From positions 1 through 64,000 of the forward strand of contig WYAU01000020.1 in assembly GCA_011525665.1 (NCBI GenBank): a stretch of 64,000 bases of DNA, written 5' to 3'. The notes below the pieces were generated by a model, which was not told the DNA's origin, searched no databases, and worked only from the letters and a program-made list of their open reading frames with translations. This stretch comes from Candidatus Brocadia sp. (GTDB lineage: Bacteria > Planctomycetota > Brocadiia > Brocadiales > Brocadiaceae). Each line of letters begins with the position of its first letter. Within the stretch, counting starts at the first letter, position 1. Below, in pieces: positions 63,679-64,000 of this stretch. The position numbers and the translations under genes are program-made.

Positions 63679-64000
63679 CTATTTGTTCGATTCTTTTAGC
63701 AGTAAGCCGATGTTAAATTTTTCGTTGTTGGAGATAAAGGGTGTCATGAGCCAGGGATCTTTGCTAAAACAGGAAAGCGTAGTGTCAGAGACGACAGGGT
63801 GATTGTTTACGGCGGTAATAGAGAGACCTTCGCCGGCAATGACGATTGGTATGGAGAGGTGCATCTCACCGTATTGTGCGGTGAGTTTTGTCTTTACATT
63901 TCCCGCGATCATATTTGATACCTCGCCGATGGCATCTTTAACCTCGCTCGTAAACTCTGTCAGTTCTGTCATCAGCATGGTCGACGCTATTTTCAATGCA
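63679..64000 (-). CDS. cheX: CheX-type CheY-P phosphatase (5' end outside window)
   Basis: The visible 106 codons include TEFTSEVKDAIGEVSNMIAG, the ExxN active site of CheX (E-V-S-N), then a beta sheet of KLTAQYGEMHLSIPIVIAGE. The first codon of a full CheX is not in the window (about 40-50 residues are missing). It ends before the receiver fusion by 23 nt. Intact as far as seen. Confidence 0.85.
   Translation of the reverse strand, partial: ALKIASTMLMTELTEFTSEVKDAIGEVSNMIAGNVKTKLTAQYGEMHLSIPIVIAGEGLSITAVNNHPVVSDTTLSCFSKDPWLMTPFISNNEKFNIGLLLKESNK

Overview
The window looks like chromosome from an anaerobic, chemotactic Gram-negative bacterium. An anammox planctomycete (Ca. Brocadiales) fits best. 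This is inferred from gene content: a pentahaem c-type cytochrome, a haem-binding chemoreceptor, an HpnB-like glycosyltransferase, FeoB/DtxR iron handling, B12 genes with anaerobic (cbi) signatures, a moderate-GC genome with many decayed fragments and dispersed hairpin repeats. No rRNA is present, so the affiliation is not proven.

Layout. 1-2.8 kb is a degenerate accessory zone: a truncated group II intron with a frameshifted RT, a minus-strand promoter, c-di-GMP-I riboswitch and terminator unit whose target gene is cut off by the intron fragment, a RelBE-type toxin-antitoxin pair, an orphan antitoxin, a PIN-toxin stump and a duplicated trmO 5' end. 2.8-17.5 kb holds mostly housekeeping genes (rhodanese, a TrmO-methyltransferase fusion, tRNA-Leu, smpB, PBP4-type carboxypeptidase, UDP-glucose dehydrogenase, ftsH, radical SAM and flavoprotein genes, two Cys-cluster proteins). 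17.5-21.2 kb is an iron operon: feoB, an RseC-like gene and a DtxR-FeoA regulator. 21.7-26.2 kb has motA with two motB paralogues, an L,D-transpeptidase and a cyclodeaminase-like gene. 27.9-30.5 kb has four tRNAs, then tig and clpP. 30.8-33 kb has a ComEA-like HhH protein and a pentahaem cytochrome.

34.3-50.9 kb carries two groups of cobalamin genes (cbiG-cobJ; cbiB-cbiQ-cbiO(broken)-Cys-cluster-cbiA). They are separated by a YyaL-type thioredoxin protein, a frameshifted HpnB-like glycosyltransferase, an HD-GYP c-di-GMP phosphodiesterase, malic enzyme, a phosphoesterase and grpE-dnaK.

50.9-64 kb is one long minus-strand chemotaxis cluster, read from the right edge: cheX, a CheX/CheC-like-REC fusion, cheA, a dCache receptor, a bacteriohaemerythrin, cheW, a haem-domain receptor, cheD, cheC, cheY, cheR and cheB. 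Two small decayed accessory genes are embedded in it. With motAB/motB2 and the c-di-GMP elements, the window encodes much of a motility-control circuit apparently tuned to oxygen or redox state.

The most notable points are: the c-di-GMP riboswitch stranded next to a group II intron fragment; a MotB paralogue lacking the proton-carrying Asp beside a normal MotB; an out-of-frame internal deletion in cbiO; a c-haem chemoreceptor and a ligand-variant haemerythrin in the same chemotaxis operon; and a CheA carrying a tandem GspE-N-like insert.
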